From: Bin5 sp965218625
Lineage (GTDB): Bacteria > Chloroflexota > Anaerolineae > Caldilineales > Caldilineaceae
Assembly (NCBI GenBank): GCA_965218625.1
Contig: CBDCLG010000020.1
Location: 62,001-126,000 of the forward strand
Length of the DNA stretch: 64,000 bases
Direction: 5' to 3'
Shown here: positions 18,901 through 26,690 of the stretch, piece after piece
How positions within the stretch are numbered: position 1 is the first letter of the stretch
Layout: every line of letters starts with the position of its first letter
Position numbers and translations under genes: made by a program
Notes under the pieces: model-generated
Databases searched by the model: none
What the model was told of the DNA's origin: nothing
What the model saw: the letters and a program-made list of their open reading frames with translations, nothing else

Positions 18901-19281
18901 CGAGTCCAACGCCGTCAGCATTTCCCAGGCGGCGCCGTCCCAGCTCATTACCGCCCCGGTCACGGTTCCAGCCCACAGCTCCGTGCCCGAGTCGCCGACC
19001 GCCAGGCTCAACACACCGCTGCCCAGGTCGGCATCATCGCTCCAGGAACGCCAAGCGCCGTCATAGCGGCTGATGCCGCTGTCAGCCCCGAACCAGACCT
19101 CCCCGTCGCCGACGGCGACGACGAGTACGTTGTTGGAAGCGAGACCGTCTTCCCGCGTATAGTTCAGCCAAGGTGAGACCAAGGACTCTTGCGCGCGCAG
19201 GGGCCGCGCACACAGAAGCAGAACGACGGCCGCGACGACCAGCAGCACGGTCCGGCTCTCTACTCTGGCTGCGTCGAACAT
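15970..19281 (-). CDS. Membrane sensor: two beta-propellers and Y_Y_Y-like domain joined to a cytoplasmic STAND ATPase
   Basis: 1103 residues. N-terminal signal anchor (TVLLVVAAVVLLL), then 14 repeats of the reg_prop type (for example GNLWIGTTSGLYLW, GTLWMGTVSGVFR, QGLVWIGTGNGLARY) to about residue 650, enough for two seven-bladed propellers. A Y_Y_Y-like beta-sandwich (DYTVEFQVRDFAFNYSP) follows at about 660-730, then one membrane helix near 740-762. The cytoplasmic part has Walker A HGERRIGKTTLLYQ near 818 and Walker B RLILLMDEMDVF. The outside half is that of hybrid two-component sensors, but no HisKA, HATPase or receiver is present. ATG 19281 has GGAGG upstream and lies downstream of a promoter at 19413-19441. 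Confidence 0.86.
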   Translation of the reverse strand: MFDAARVESRTVLLVVAAVVLLLCARPLRAQESLVSPWLNYTREDGLASNNVLVVAVGDGEVWFGADSGISRYDGAWRSWSDDADLGSGVLSLAVGDSGTELWAGTVTGAVMSWDGAAWEMLTALDSPVQALHYAQGNLWIGTTSGLYLWGSGLPASVAGFDDAFVNVIESSEDGNSIWVGASNGLWLRQSGRWRAIDEADGMPAGEVTALWAAADGPVWAAADGNIAWRHPATGAWQQVDTAPLHARARVRITSLTGTGSGSIWGSTEGSGFFRLIARTVNGTLTPRYDLNPQSINHGETSFIHSLAIDAAGTLWMGTVSGVFRSDRKMWGRELRAPAGGPINEIQAMLADHEGNLWIGTRGGGIRLKVAGTVLERQEVVYSQDDGLPSPYITDLAADADGGIWAGTWQGLALLKPGAKAWSQPVAAHRLPSSHVTVVLARQGLVWIGTGNGLARYDAATGALWAEELLAQQYVQDLALDSGQRLWVATEGGGIYVESGNGGWTHYGRDTEGGPAFPGDSVAALAPDPKVPGAMWVGINEQGLRYFDGGTWHDMTATARLPSKLFYDLYVDPVDASLWIGGEGGVTRFDGRTWETLNVESVLPATSIYSIIRTEEGIYWFGTGEGLTFYRPDGNPPWITIGGISGAAEQISANGWEVERDGKIIIGYEAGDLYTPQAELVILYRLSAPGQFGRWQVLDRPFLELSDFSQKGDYTVEFQVRDFAFNYSPVSSVTFATEVLPAQVRLPFIGQIRIDYLVTLVVTGALAVIGFGYMGSEIVQNRRRTQDAVVRSFNPFISGEPVRREEMFFGRRDLLQKIVDTLHNNSIMIHGERRIGKTTLLYQLNNHLWGLEDEEYWFVPLYVDLEGTEEDAFFHFLMEEILHTASNLSGLTPDTQAALHGLRYYRPEYAHYTDREFIRDLRDLIKALGTYGEETHPGKHLRLILLMDEMDVFNAYDRLIQQRLRRIFMRDFAATMGAVIAGIRISKDWGRIESPWFNLFNEIELKPFTREQGIELLTESVRGFYRFEPPVIEFIIENAAGRPHRIQQYGLEAVGRMLAGGRRTITMEDAVNAHERIQQMGDSINVGLNGSNPPAPAADADGD

Positions 19282-19412
19282 GGCAACTCGCGCCCTCCGG
19301 GCACAATAGACGGCTGCGCGCCACCGGGGTCGGCTGCAGCCGGCCCTGACAGGATGGAATCTGAACGACATCCGGTTGACCGCCGTAGCTCGCGACTGCA
19401 ATGCGAACTCTG

Positions 19413-19441
19413 AATATAACGGAATGGCCATTCCTTGTCAA
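19413..19441 (-). promoter_or_regulatory. Sigma70-type promoter with a 14-bp palindrome in its spacer
   Basis: Minus-strand TTGACA (19436-19441) and TATATT (19413-19418) are 17 bp apart. The spacer contains the perfect palindrome GGAATGGCCATTCC (19421-19434), placed where a repressor or activator would sit between the two promoter boxes. It serves the propeller-ATPase gene, with a leader of about 120 nt. Confidence 0.7.
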
Positions 19442-19580
19442 CGCATTGCCATTTACGCCTTGGAGCGTTTTCAGTTGTCTCTAGCTGTGGCAACGCGCGG
19501 ACGAAGAACGGTGCAGGCGCCGCGACAGCGTCCATGGTTTTCCGTTTCCGGTCGATCCTGTGGTACGATCTGCGGTCGGT

Positions 19581-19594
19581 TGTTCAATTGAACA
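19581..19594. promoter_or_regulatory. Perfect 14-bp palindrome upstream of the gcvT-like gene
   Basis: TGTTCAATTGAACA, 40 bp before the ATG at 19634. A likely dimeric regulator site. No convincing -35/-10 pair was found around it (TACGAT at about 19565 is a weak -10 candidate). The rest of the 19282-19633 gap holds only the opposite promoter and no gene. Confidence 0.45.
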
Positions 19595-19633
19595 TAGAGT
19601 GCGGTCTTGGCGCGACGACGGAGACGCGACGGA

Positions 19634-20761
19634 ATGAAACAGACGAGACTTTACGAACGGCACGTGGACCTGGGCGGGCGTATGGTCCCCTTTGCAGGGT
19701 ACGAACTGCCGGTACAATACACGGCCGGCCCCAGTGCCGAGCATCAGAGCGTACGCACCGCCGCCGGCGTGTTCGACATCGACCACATGGGGCAATTCGC
19801 GCTCAGCGGCAAAGATGCCCTGCGCTTCCTGCAATATGTACAAGTGGCCGATCTCTCGCGGTTGAAGGTATGGGAGGCGCGCTACAGCCTGCTCTGCTAC
19901 GAGGACGGTACACTCGTCGATGACATCTTCATCTACCGCCTGCCCGAAATCGATAATGGGCTGCCAAATCACTCGGTAAGCGCCGAATGGCTCATTGTCG
20001 TCAACGCCGCCAACCGGGAAAAGGATTTCACCTGGCTGCAGAGCTTCACCCATGGCTTTGACGTCGAGCTGACGGACATCTCGGACGAGACCTATATGCT
20101 GGCCGTACAAGGGCCAAAGGCGCCCGCAATTTTAGACCGCATGACGGGCACCGACCTGGCGGCAGTGCCGCATCGTACCGCTTTGCGGGCGCGGGTCGGC
20201 GGCACGGAGATGCTCCTGGGCCGCACCGGCTACACCGGCGAAGACGGATTCGAACTCTATCTGCCGGCTGAAGAGGCAGTCTCCTTCTGGGATGCCCTGC
20301 TCGCCGAAGGCAGGGGCGCAGGGCTGCTGCCGTGTGGATTGGCCGCCCGCGACAGCCTGCGTTTCGAAGCCTGCATGTCTCTTTACGGCCATGAGATCGA
20401 CGCCAAGACGACGCCCTTTGAAGCAAGGCTGGGATGGGTGGTCGCCCTGCAAAAGCCCGACTTCATCGGCCGCAAAGCGCTGCTGAAAGAGAAGCTGGAA
20501 GGCAGCGAGCGGCTGCTGGTCGCGTTCGAAATGGAAGAACGCGCCGTACCCAGGGAGGGATACGGGATCATCGGCCAGGAGGGCAAGGTGGTCGGCAAAG
20601 TTACCACCGGTATGAAGAGCCCGACGCTGGACAAATTCGTCGGCCTCGGCTACGTGCCGAACGGAATGCACCGCCTGGGTTCCGACCTCCACGTCCTGGT
20701 CCGGGGCAGCCCGCGACGGGCCCGGATCCGCAAACGGCCATTCTACAAGGCGCCGCGTTGA
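19634..20761 (+). CDS. Aminomethyltransferase (GcvT/T-protein family)
   Basis: 375 residues, folate-binding GcvT fold. GGRMVPFAGYELPVQY at the N-terminus, HMGQFALSGKDAL, the GRTGYTGEDGFELY motif near residue 200, and the C-terminal barrel with GKVTTGMKSPTLDK match T-protein. T-protein releases ammonia from glycine-derived aminomethyl groups and makes methylene-tetrahydrofolate. No gcvH or gcvP is nearby, so a standalone T-protein or a related demethylase of the same fold are both possible. ATG 19634 chosen; upstream frame starts are non-ATG. A cupin gene follows after 20 bp. Confidence 0.85.
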   Translation: MKQTRLYERHVDLGGRMVPFAGYELPVQYTAGPSAEHQSVRTAAGVFDIDHMGQFALSGKDALRFLQYVQVADLSRLKVWEARYSLLCYEDGTLVDDIFIYRLPEIDNGLPNHSVSAEWLIVVNAANREKDFTWLQSFTHGFDVELTDISDETYMLAVQGPKAPAILDRMTGTDLAAVPHRTALRARVGGTEMLLGRTGYTGEDGFELYLPAEEAVSFWDALLAEGRGAGLLPCGLAARDSLRFEACMSLYGHEIDAKTTPFEARLGWVVALQKPDFIGRKALLKEKLEGSERLLVAFEMEERAVPREGYGIIGQEGKVVGKVTTGMKSPTLDKFVGLGYVPNGMHRLGSDLHVLVRGSPRRARIRKRPFYKAPR

Positions 20762-20781
20762 CAGGAAACAGGGGAAAAGGA

Positions 20782-21096
20782 ATGGCGCACGAACATGCAG
20801 AACCCGGTGCAGTTATCGACCTCAATTCCTTTGGAGAATCGCAGTCGACCGCGGTTGTCAAAGAGGATAAGTTTGAGGCGATCAGAGTCTACCTTGATCC
20901 CGGTCGGAAGATCCCTGCGCACAAGGTGGATGGCCCGATCACGGTACACTGTCTGAGCGGAAAATGTACTTTCTACGTCGAAGATCAGCCGCGCGCGCTG
21001 GAGCCGGGTTCCTGGCTCTACCTGGAGGGCGGAGCAGTGCACTCACTCGAGGCTGAGGAGAGCTGTGCGCTGCTGGTGACGATTATTTTCGTATAA
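20782..21096 (+). CDS. Small cupin-domain protein
   Basis: 104 residues, single cupin barrel. PGRKIPAHKVDGPITVHCLSG carries the first cupin motif in degenerate form (H at the metal position) and LEPGSWLYLEGGAVHSLEAEE the second (G..L...VHS). GGGGAAAAGGA precedes the ATG. Small cupins of this sort bind ligands or metals; none can be named. The short 20-bp gap suggests co-transcription with the gcvT-like gene. The next gene is convergent. Confidence 0.78.
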   Translation: MAHEHAEPGAVIDLNSFGESQSTAVVKEDKFEAIRVYLDPGRKIPAHKVDGPITVHCLSGKCTFYVEDQPRALEPGSWLYLEGGAVHSLEAEESCALLVTIIFV

Positions 21097-21112
21097 GCGG
21101 GTGGTTCCCGCT
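21096..21112. terminator. Small hairpin between convergent genes
   Basis: AGCGGG/CCCGCT with a 5-nt loop in the 31-bp gap between the cupin and Gfo genes. No clear U-tract on either strand, so at best a weak bidirectional terminator. Confidence 0.35.
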
Positions 21113-21127
21113 GCGCCGCTTCTCGAT

Positions 21128-22120
21128 CTACAGCGGCAGCTCCTGCGTTTTGCCGCTGCGTATCGCTTCGAACGCCTTCAGCACCATCGCGGTCGCGCGC
21201 GTTCCGTCGCGCGGCCCGACGGGCGATTCGGTATCGTCAAGCAGACAGCGGGCCCACGCTTGCAGTTCAGCGCGCGTTCCCTCCGGGTCTGTACTGAGCG
21301 CGGGCGGCAGCTCCTCAACGCTCAACGAGTCGACTTCACAGCCGGACAGGAGGGCCTTGTGGCAGCGTTCGTACAGCGTAGCCGTGCGCTGTCCGTCGAG
21401 CACTTCGAAGAAAAACTTCGATGTGTAGCGGGCATCGCCGCTGTCTCCGGCAATGATGGCGGCGATACTGCCGTTTTCAAACTGGACCGAGACCGCCGCG
21501 TTATCGATCAGGCCGTGATCGGGATGGGTCAGCGGCCCGCCGGCGGCGCTGATGAGGACCGGCTCCGATTCATTGAGCCAGTAGACCAGGTCAAAGGCGT
21601 GGCAGCCGTTTGAAAGGACAGGGCCGCCTCCTTTTTCCGGCGTCAACGGCCAGCCCTTCATCGCCGAATGCAGGCTCTGGCCGACCGTGACCAGTGGAGT
21701 TGGGACCAATTCTTTTACCTTGGCGACGAGCGGCGCGAAGCGAAACTTGAAACCCATCATCAGCTTGACGCCCGCCTTTTCAACCGCCTCTTCAATCTTC
21801 AGACAGTCCTCGATGGTGAGCGCCATCGGCTTCTCAAGGAAGATGTGTTTACCTGCCTCGGCTGCCCGGATCGCGAACGGCGTGTGTGAATCGTGGTGTG
21901 TCGCGATCAGGACGGCGTCAACATCGTCGTCCCGCATGACCGCTTCGACATCGGTCGTATGGTACCGTCCGCCGAATTCGCGACATGCCCCGGCGGCAGC
22001 CTCTTCGACGGCATCGACATAGCCGACGAAGTTCAGCTCCGCAACATCCCTGGCGCTGCGCAGATGGCTGCGCCCCATGCCTCCACACCCGATCAGCGCC
22101 ATATTGATTGTTCCCGGCAT
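21128..22120 (-). CDS. Gfo/Idh/MocA-family oxidoreductase
   Basis: 330 residues. NAD(P)-dependent dehydrogenase of sugars, sugar acids or inositols. N-terminal Rossmann motif ALIGCGGMGRSHLR, then ATHHDSHTPFA and the family hallmark FLEKPMALT (Lys of the EKP motif, near residue 95), with the C-terminal alpha/beta domain (GGPVLSNGCHAFDLVYW, with catalytic-type Asp and His). ATG 22120 has AGAGGAG seven bases upstream; the longer frame is non-coding. It is last in an operon with an aldolase, an IolE-like isomerase and an M24 peptidase. Confidence 0.9.
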   Translation of the reverse strand: MPGTINMALIGCGGMGRSHLRSARDVAELNFVGYVDAVEEAAAGACREFGGRYHTTDVEAVMRDDDVDAVLIATHHDSHTPFAIRAAEAGKHIFLEKPMALTIEDCLKIEEAVEKAGVKLMMGFKFRFAPLVAKVKELVPTPLVTVGQSLHSAMKGWPLTPEKGGGPVLSNGCHAFDLVYWLNESEPVLISAAGGPLTHPDHGLIDNAAVSVQFENGSIAAIIAGDSGDARYTSKFFFEVLDGQRTATLYERCHKALLSGCEVDSLSVEELPPALSTDPEGTRAELQAWARCLLDDTESPVGPRDGTRATAMVLKAFEAIRSGKTQELPL

Positions 22121-22301
22121 AGAGCAACTCCTCTGGGTTCGATTCCTGCTTGTCCGCGCCCGGACCCACCTCAAGCTCTGCCTTGCGGCGTTTCGACAGA
22201 CCCCGGAAAGCCTCTCGCTGTATTGCCAGTTGACTCCGATGGAAAATGGATCGAAGGAGTTTGGCGACTTCAGTGTTACCCGGGTCGAAGTGTGGAGCCG
22301 A

Positions 22302-23558
22302 CTATGTAGCGGGTGCCGACGGTTGCAGGGGCCCGCTGCGGTCCTGCGGCACGAGCGGCCGGCTGCCCTCGGGCGTAACAACGAAGGACTGCTCGATGTG
22401 CAGCGAAGCGATGCCCGCCAGTGAGACCATAGCTTCCAGGTTGAGCACCATGTCCGGTTCAAGCGGCAGGTCGGATGCCACATCCACGCAATCGTCTCTG
22501 ATTCGCAACCCGTTGTCGGCGACGAGAATCGGGTAGTCGCGCACCTCCAGGCCGAGGCCGTGCCCGTGCGGGAACGTTATGGTGATGCCGTTGTCGTTCA
22601 GCGTTTGCAGCATCGCGCCCTGCGCCGCAGACGCCTTCGCCCCCGGCCGCAGCGCCTCGGCGCCGGCAGCCATACAGGCGCGCAAGGCTGCGTGGCGCGC
22701 TTCCAGATGGGCCTCAGGCTCGCGCATCGCCAGCGTGGTGCCGGTGTCGGAGAAGTAGTGATCGTAGATGCAGCCCCAGTCGACGTAGAGCACGTCATCT
22801 TCCGCCAGTCGGTAGCTTGTTTCTGTCGCCATTCCCAGGCCGCGCACGCCGAAGGCAAAGTGATCGAAATCGGCGCCCAGCTCACCGGCCCGGGCGCGGT
22901 AATGCCGCACCAGCTCGGAGATCGGCGTGCCCGGCCGCGCCATATTGAGACACTCAATGCCGACCTCCTCGTTGATCTCGGCCGAACGAGTCAGCCGCCG
23001 CATTTCTTCCTCGCTTTTGACCATTCGGAGCAGGCGAATCAAGTTGGTGCAGTTTTGGAACGACGCTTGCGGCAGCGCGCGCGTGATCTGGTCGTGCGTC
23101 TCCGGCGGCAGGTCCTCCGTATCCAGACCGATCCGCCCGCCGGATAGCCCCCGCTGGCTCAAAATGCTCACCAGCGCATCGGTAGGGGTGGCATTTGTCT
23201 GCGGCGCGTTCATCAGGTCGACGAACCGGCGCAGGTCTTCGGGCGGTTCGGGAGGCGGCAGCGAATGGTCGAGACCGGTCGCGCCGAAGATGTGCACGTC
23301 GCGCACCCACAGATCGGCCGCATTGACCGCAAACGGCGGACCAAGCACCAGCGCCGGCTCCCCTTCAAGCGGGAACACGGCATAGGCCTGCGCCAAATTG
23401 CTGGACGCACCCGGCACCATCATGTACTCTTTGAAGATCGGGTCGATCCAGCAGAAGTAATCGCTGAAGTAGGTGATGTTGGCGAATGACGTCGCTACCA
23501 GGGCATCCAGCTCGTACTCCCGCATATAGTCGATCGCGCGCGACCTGTTGAAAAGCAT
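22302..23558 (-). CDS. M24-family metallopeptidase (Xaa-Pro dipeptidase type)
   Basis: 418 residues in the two-domain creatinase/prolidase layout. The C-terminal pita-bread domain has all five metal ligands: Asp in VDWGC, Asp in SDTGTT, His in HGHGLGLEV, Glu in NLEAMV and Glu in HIEQSF. It could cleave Xaa-Pro dipeptides or, as with creatinase-like members, another amide. The start at 23558 has AAAGGGAG upstream. Position between an IolE-like gene (137 bp away) and a Gfo gene suggests a role in the same catabolic operon. Confidence 0.88.
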   Translation of the reverse strand: MLFNRSRAIDYMREYELDALVATSFANITYFSDYFCWIDPIFKEYMMVPGASSNLAQAYAVFPLEGEPALVLGPPFAVNAADLWVRDVHIFGATGLDHSLPPPEPPEDLRRFVDLMNAPQTNATPTDALVSILSQRGLSGGRIGLDTEDLPPETHDQITRALPQASFQNCTNLIRLLRMVKSEEEMRRLTRSAEINEEVGIECLNMARPGTPISELVRHYRARAGELGADFDHFAFGVRGLGMATETSYRLAEDDVLYVDWGCIYDHYFSDTGTTLAMREPEAHLEARHAALRACMAAGAEALRPGAKASAAQGAMLQTLNDNGITITFPHGHGLGLEVRDYPILVADNGLRIRDDCVDVASDLPLEPDMVLNLEAMVSLAGIASLHIEQSFVVTPEGSRPLVPQDRSGPLQPSAPAT

Positions 23559-23694
23559 GGCCTACTCCCTTTCGACTGATTTGTTGATCCTGAATTGCGT
23601 TTTCTTTACTTTTGGAAACCGAGACTCTTGGTTGCAGACCCGGATTTCGGGACCAGGCGTCCCGTCGGCTCTTCCTCGATGCAGGATCCAACCG

Positions 23695-24582
23695 TCATCC
23701 CATCCCAATCTGGCGCAGATAGGCGCGCGTTCGCTTGGCAATCGGCAGTGGCTTGTCGAACGGCGCCGGATACATGTCCTGTTCGACGATGGCGAAGCCG
23801 TTGAAGTCAACTTCAAGCAGCACGTCGCGCAGGGCCAGGTAATCGACGAGCCCCTTCGACGGCTCGCAGAATATGCCCATCTGCACCGCCCTTGCAAACG
23901 GAATCTCCTCGGTTTCGACAATCTTCCGGATGTCAGGATCTACGCTCTTGAAGTGGAGATACGGTATGCGCGCATGATGACGCCGTATGAAATCGACCGC
24001 ATCAATGCCGCGGTAGGAAAAATGGCCCACGTCGAGGCCGAGCGAGACCCGCTCGGGATCGGTCTGTTCCAATAGCGTCTCGAGTTGGTCCTCATAGGCT
24101 ACGTGCGTGTCGGGACTGGAATGAAAAGCCAGCTTGAGCCCAAACCGATCGATCACGATGTCCGCCACCCTGTGCGTCGTGTCGATCAACCGCGCCCACG
24201 CATCCTCGTCGAGCCGCTCCGGGGCCAGGCGTTCGCCCGTAAACCAGTCGGTGTGCAGCTCGTCGATCAGCACCATGAACTCTCCACCCAGCGCCGCCAC
24301 CAGCTCGCCTCCGCCAACCACCTGCCTTTCCACCTCCGGCCAGGCCGAGGGCTCCTCCAGGTTGGCAAGCGTAAAGGTACCGGAAACCTTTATCCCTCGA
24401 TTTCCCAGTTCGGACCGCAACGTGTCGACATCGGGCGGCAGATAGCCATATGGGCCCAGCTCAATCCATTCGTAGCCGGCTTCGACCACTTCGTCCAGAA
24501 AGCGGCGCCAGGGAATCTGCTTGGGATCGTCGTCAAACCAGACGCCCCACGAGTCGGGACCGGTCCCGATCTTTACATTCAT
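23695..24582 (-). CDS. Sugar phosphate isomerase/epimerase-like TIM barrel (IolE-like)
   Basis: 295 residues, AP-endonuclease-2 fold. The N-terminus IGTGPDSWGVWF is like that of IolE (inosose dehydratase). Metal-binding positions of the fold are visible: Glu in WIELGPYGY, Asp and His in SLGLDVGHFSYRG, His in YLHFKSVD and Glu in AIVEQDMYP. ATG 24582 follows GGAGTGAGG, six bases after the aldolase gene, so the two are co-transcribed. With the Gfo dehydrogenase downstream it suggests inositol-like or sugar-acid breakdown; not proof of inositol use. Confidence 0.85.
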   Translation of the reverse strand: MNVKIGTGPDSWGVWFDDDPKQIPWRRFLDEVVEAGYEWIELGPYGYLPPDVDTLRSELGNRGIKVSGTFTLANLEEPSAWPEVERQVVGGGELVAALGGEFMVLIDELHTDWFTGERLAPERLDEDAWARLIDTTHRVADIVIDRFGLKLAFHSSPDTHVAYEDQLETLLEQTDPERVSLGLDVGHFSYRGIDAVDFIRRHHARIPYLHFKSVDPDIRKIVETEEIPFARAVQMGIFCEPSKGLVDYLALRDVLLEVDFNGFAIVEQDMYPAPFDKPLPIAKRTRAYLRQIGMG

Positions 24583-24588
24583 TTTGCC

Positions 24589-25392
24589 TCACTCCTTTGA
24601 CTGATTGGCTGACCCGCCGGCGGCAATGCGAGCGCGCAGATCGCCGATTATCATTTGAGCTGAACGCATCAGCAACCACCAGTCGACGCCAACCTGGAGC
24701 CACTGCATCCCTTTGTCCAGCCATTCAGCCATCTTCTCGGGCTCGTCGGCCAGCCCGATGCCGACGAATACGCCGGCCTGGCGCGACTTGGCGATCACCG
24801 TCTCAATTGCGGCGGCTACGTCAGGATGATGCGGCTGCCCCATGAGCCCCATCGAACCGGACAGATCATTGCCGCCTATGACGACTGCGTTCAAGCCCGG
24901 CACGGCCAGGATCTCGTCCAGGTTGTTGACAGCCTCAATCTGCTCGATCTGCGCGATCGCGATGATTGCTTCATTCGCCCGCTGGCTGTAACCCTCATCC
25001 GCGCTGAGCCCGTGGTCGATCGGCCGGCGCGGCCCGAAACCCCGCATCCCCTCAGGCGGGTAGCGGCATGCGGCCACCGCGCGGCGCACGTCGTCAGCGG
25101 TGCGGACCATCGGCACGATGACACCGTCGGCGCCGATGTCGAGGACCGTCTTGATCGTCGCGGCGTTGTTCTCGGGTACGCGCACCAAGGCCGTGGTTTC
25201 GCTGCCCTTGGTGGCCATGATATGCGCTTGCACCGTTTCCAGCGAATAGGCATTATGCTCCATGTCGATCCAGGCAAAGTCGAGCAGGCCGCTCAACGCC
25301 TCGGTGACCGTCGCGTCGGCGAACGAGATGCCGCTGCCGAGACAGACTTCTCCGCGACGTAACTTGGATGTGAAATAGGATGCGTTTTTCAT
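24589..25392 (-). CDS. HpcH/HpaI-family aldolase
   Basis: 267 residues. Class II aldolase of the 2-keto-3-deoxy acid type, cleaving to pyruvate plus an aldehyde. The expected elements are WIDMEHNAYS (Asp and Glu), the RVPENN loop with Arg, ADGVIVPMVRT, PEGMRGFGPRR and IAQIEQIEAV (metal Glu), then VVIGGNDLSGS (metal Asp). First gene of an apparent four-gene operon. A paralogue lies at 58367. No clear promoter in the 206 bp upstream, apart from a TACAAT box near 25433. Confidence 0.9.
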   Translation of the reverse strand: MKNASYFTSKLRRGEVCLGSGISFADATVTEALSGLLDFAWIDMEHNAYSLETVQAHIMATKGSETTALVRVPENNAATIKTVLDIGADGVIVPMVRTADDVRRAVAACRYPPEGMRGFGPRRPIDHGLSADEGYSQRANEAIIAIAQIEQIEAVNNLDEILAVPGLNAVVIGGNDLSGSMGLMGQPHHPDVAAAIETVIAKSRQAGVFVGIGLADEPEKMAEWLDKGMQWLQVGVDWWLLMRSAQMIIGDLRARIAAGGSANQSKE

Positions 25393-25598
25393 GGACTATC
25401 TCTCTTTGAAAGTAGGATGGGGTACAGGGATTGTATCACATGTGGGCGAGCGTTGCGGGGAACGGGATTCGCCAAGCCGGCTGGCAGTCGGAAAGATGGA
25501 TGAAAGCCCCAGTCTCTTGCCCCGCGGGACCTCGCAGCAATAAAGGCCACCGCAATGGCTGAAAAAGCAGTAGAATCGGTTCAAGTCTTGGCCGAAAC

Positions 25599-26690
25599 CT
25601 ACGCGGTGGCGCTCTGAGAAGGTCGGCCTTCGTCCCCGACGCTGCCCGAGACTCCTTGCAAAGTCAATTCGCTCGCTCGATGACAGCTGACATAGTGGCC
25701 TCTCTCCGTCTCTTCCAATTCGGGCGTTTCGATGCGACAGATGTCGACAGCGTAACGACAGCGGGGGTGAAAGTAGCAGCCACTTGGAGGATTGGCCGGG
25801 TCTGCCACGTCTCCTTGCAGAATAACACGCTGGGTGCGAAGGCGGGGATCGGGCTTGGGCACGGCCGAGAGCAACGCTTCCGTATACGGGTGCTGAGGCG
25901 CGTTGAACAGGTCCTCTGAGGAGGCCATCTCCACGATCTGGCCGACGTACATCACGGCAACACGGTGGCTGAAGTGCTTCACTACGCTCAGGTCGTGGGC
26001 GACAAAGAGATATGTGAGCCCGAACTTTTCCTGCAACTCAAGCATCAGATTCAATATCTGGGCCTGCACCGAAACGTCCAGCGCCGACACGGGCTCGTCG
26101 GCGACGACGAGGCGCGGGTTCAAGGCGAGGGCGCGCGCGATGCCGATCCGTTGGCGTTGTCCGCCGCTGAAAGCGTGGGGAAATCGCTGCAGGTACTCTG
26201 GCGGCAGTCCCACCAGGCCGAGCAACTCCTCGACCCGCTCTATGCGTTGCTGGCGTTCACGCATGCCGTTTACGAGCAGCGGTTCACCGATAATGTCGAA
26301 CAAGGTCATGCGCGGGTTCAAAGACGAGACCGGATCCTGGAAGATCATCTGCATCTGGCTGCGCAAGGGCCGCAGTTCGCGTTTGGAGAGGTCGGAAACG
26401 TCGATGAGTGTGTCGTCGTCCGTGCGAAACAGGATCTCCCCGGAGGTCGGTTTGATGGCTCTCAAGACGCAGCGCGCGGTCGTCGTTTTGCCGCACCCGC
26501 TCTCTCCCACCAGGCTCAACGCCTCCCCCTGTTGAACGTGAAAGGAGACGCCGTCCACGGCCCGGACCTGTCCAACATTGCGCCGCAGCAAGCCCTTTCG
26601 GATGGGAAAGATCTTGCGCAGGTTTCTCACTTGCAACAGGGGCTGTCGGGCGCCGCCGGTCACTGCCGTAACCTCCTCATTCGTGCTCAT
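25599..26690 (-). CDS. Oligopeptide/dipeptide ABC transporter ATPase (OppF/DppF type)
   Basis: 363 residues. Walker A GESGCGKTTTAR, signature SGGQRQRIGIARAL, Walker B LVVADEPVSALD and switch His VAHDLSVV are intact. The C-terminal extension with PSGCYFHPRCRYA is specific to the peptide/nickel (Opp/Dpp) subfamily. Overlaps the preceding ATPase gene by 14 bases. Last gene of the five-gene transporter (SBP, two permeases, two ATPases). Confidence 0.92.
   Translation of the reverse strand: MSTNEEVTAVTGGARQPLLQVRNLRKIFPIRKGLLRRNVGQVRAVDGVSFHVQQGEALSLVGESGCGKTTTARCVLRAIKPTSGEILFRTDDDTLIDVSDLSKRELRPLRSQMQMIFQDPVSSLNPRMTLFDIIGEPLLVNGMRERQQRIERVEELLGLVGLPPEYLQRFPHAFSGGQRQRIGIARALALNPRLVVADEPVSALDVSVQAQILNLMLELQEKFGLTYLFVAHDLSVVKHFSHRVAVMYVGQIVEMASSEDLFNAPQHPYTEALLSAVPKPDPRLRTQRVILQGDVADPANPPSGCYFHPRCRYAVDICRIETPELEETERGHYVSCHRASELTLQGVSGSVGDEGRPSQSATA

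Noticed and set aside
22136..22152. GGTTCGATTCC, like a tRNA T-loop
   Set aside because: The flanking bases do not form a T stem, and no acceptor or anticodon arm can be folded around it. It lies in the leader of the Gfo gene.
25562..25585. GGTTCAAGTC, another tRNA-like motif
   Set aside because: No pairing stem and no cloverleaf in the 206-bp gap.
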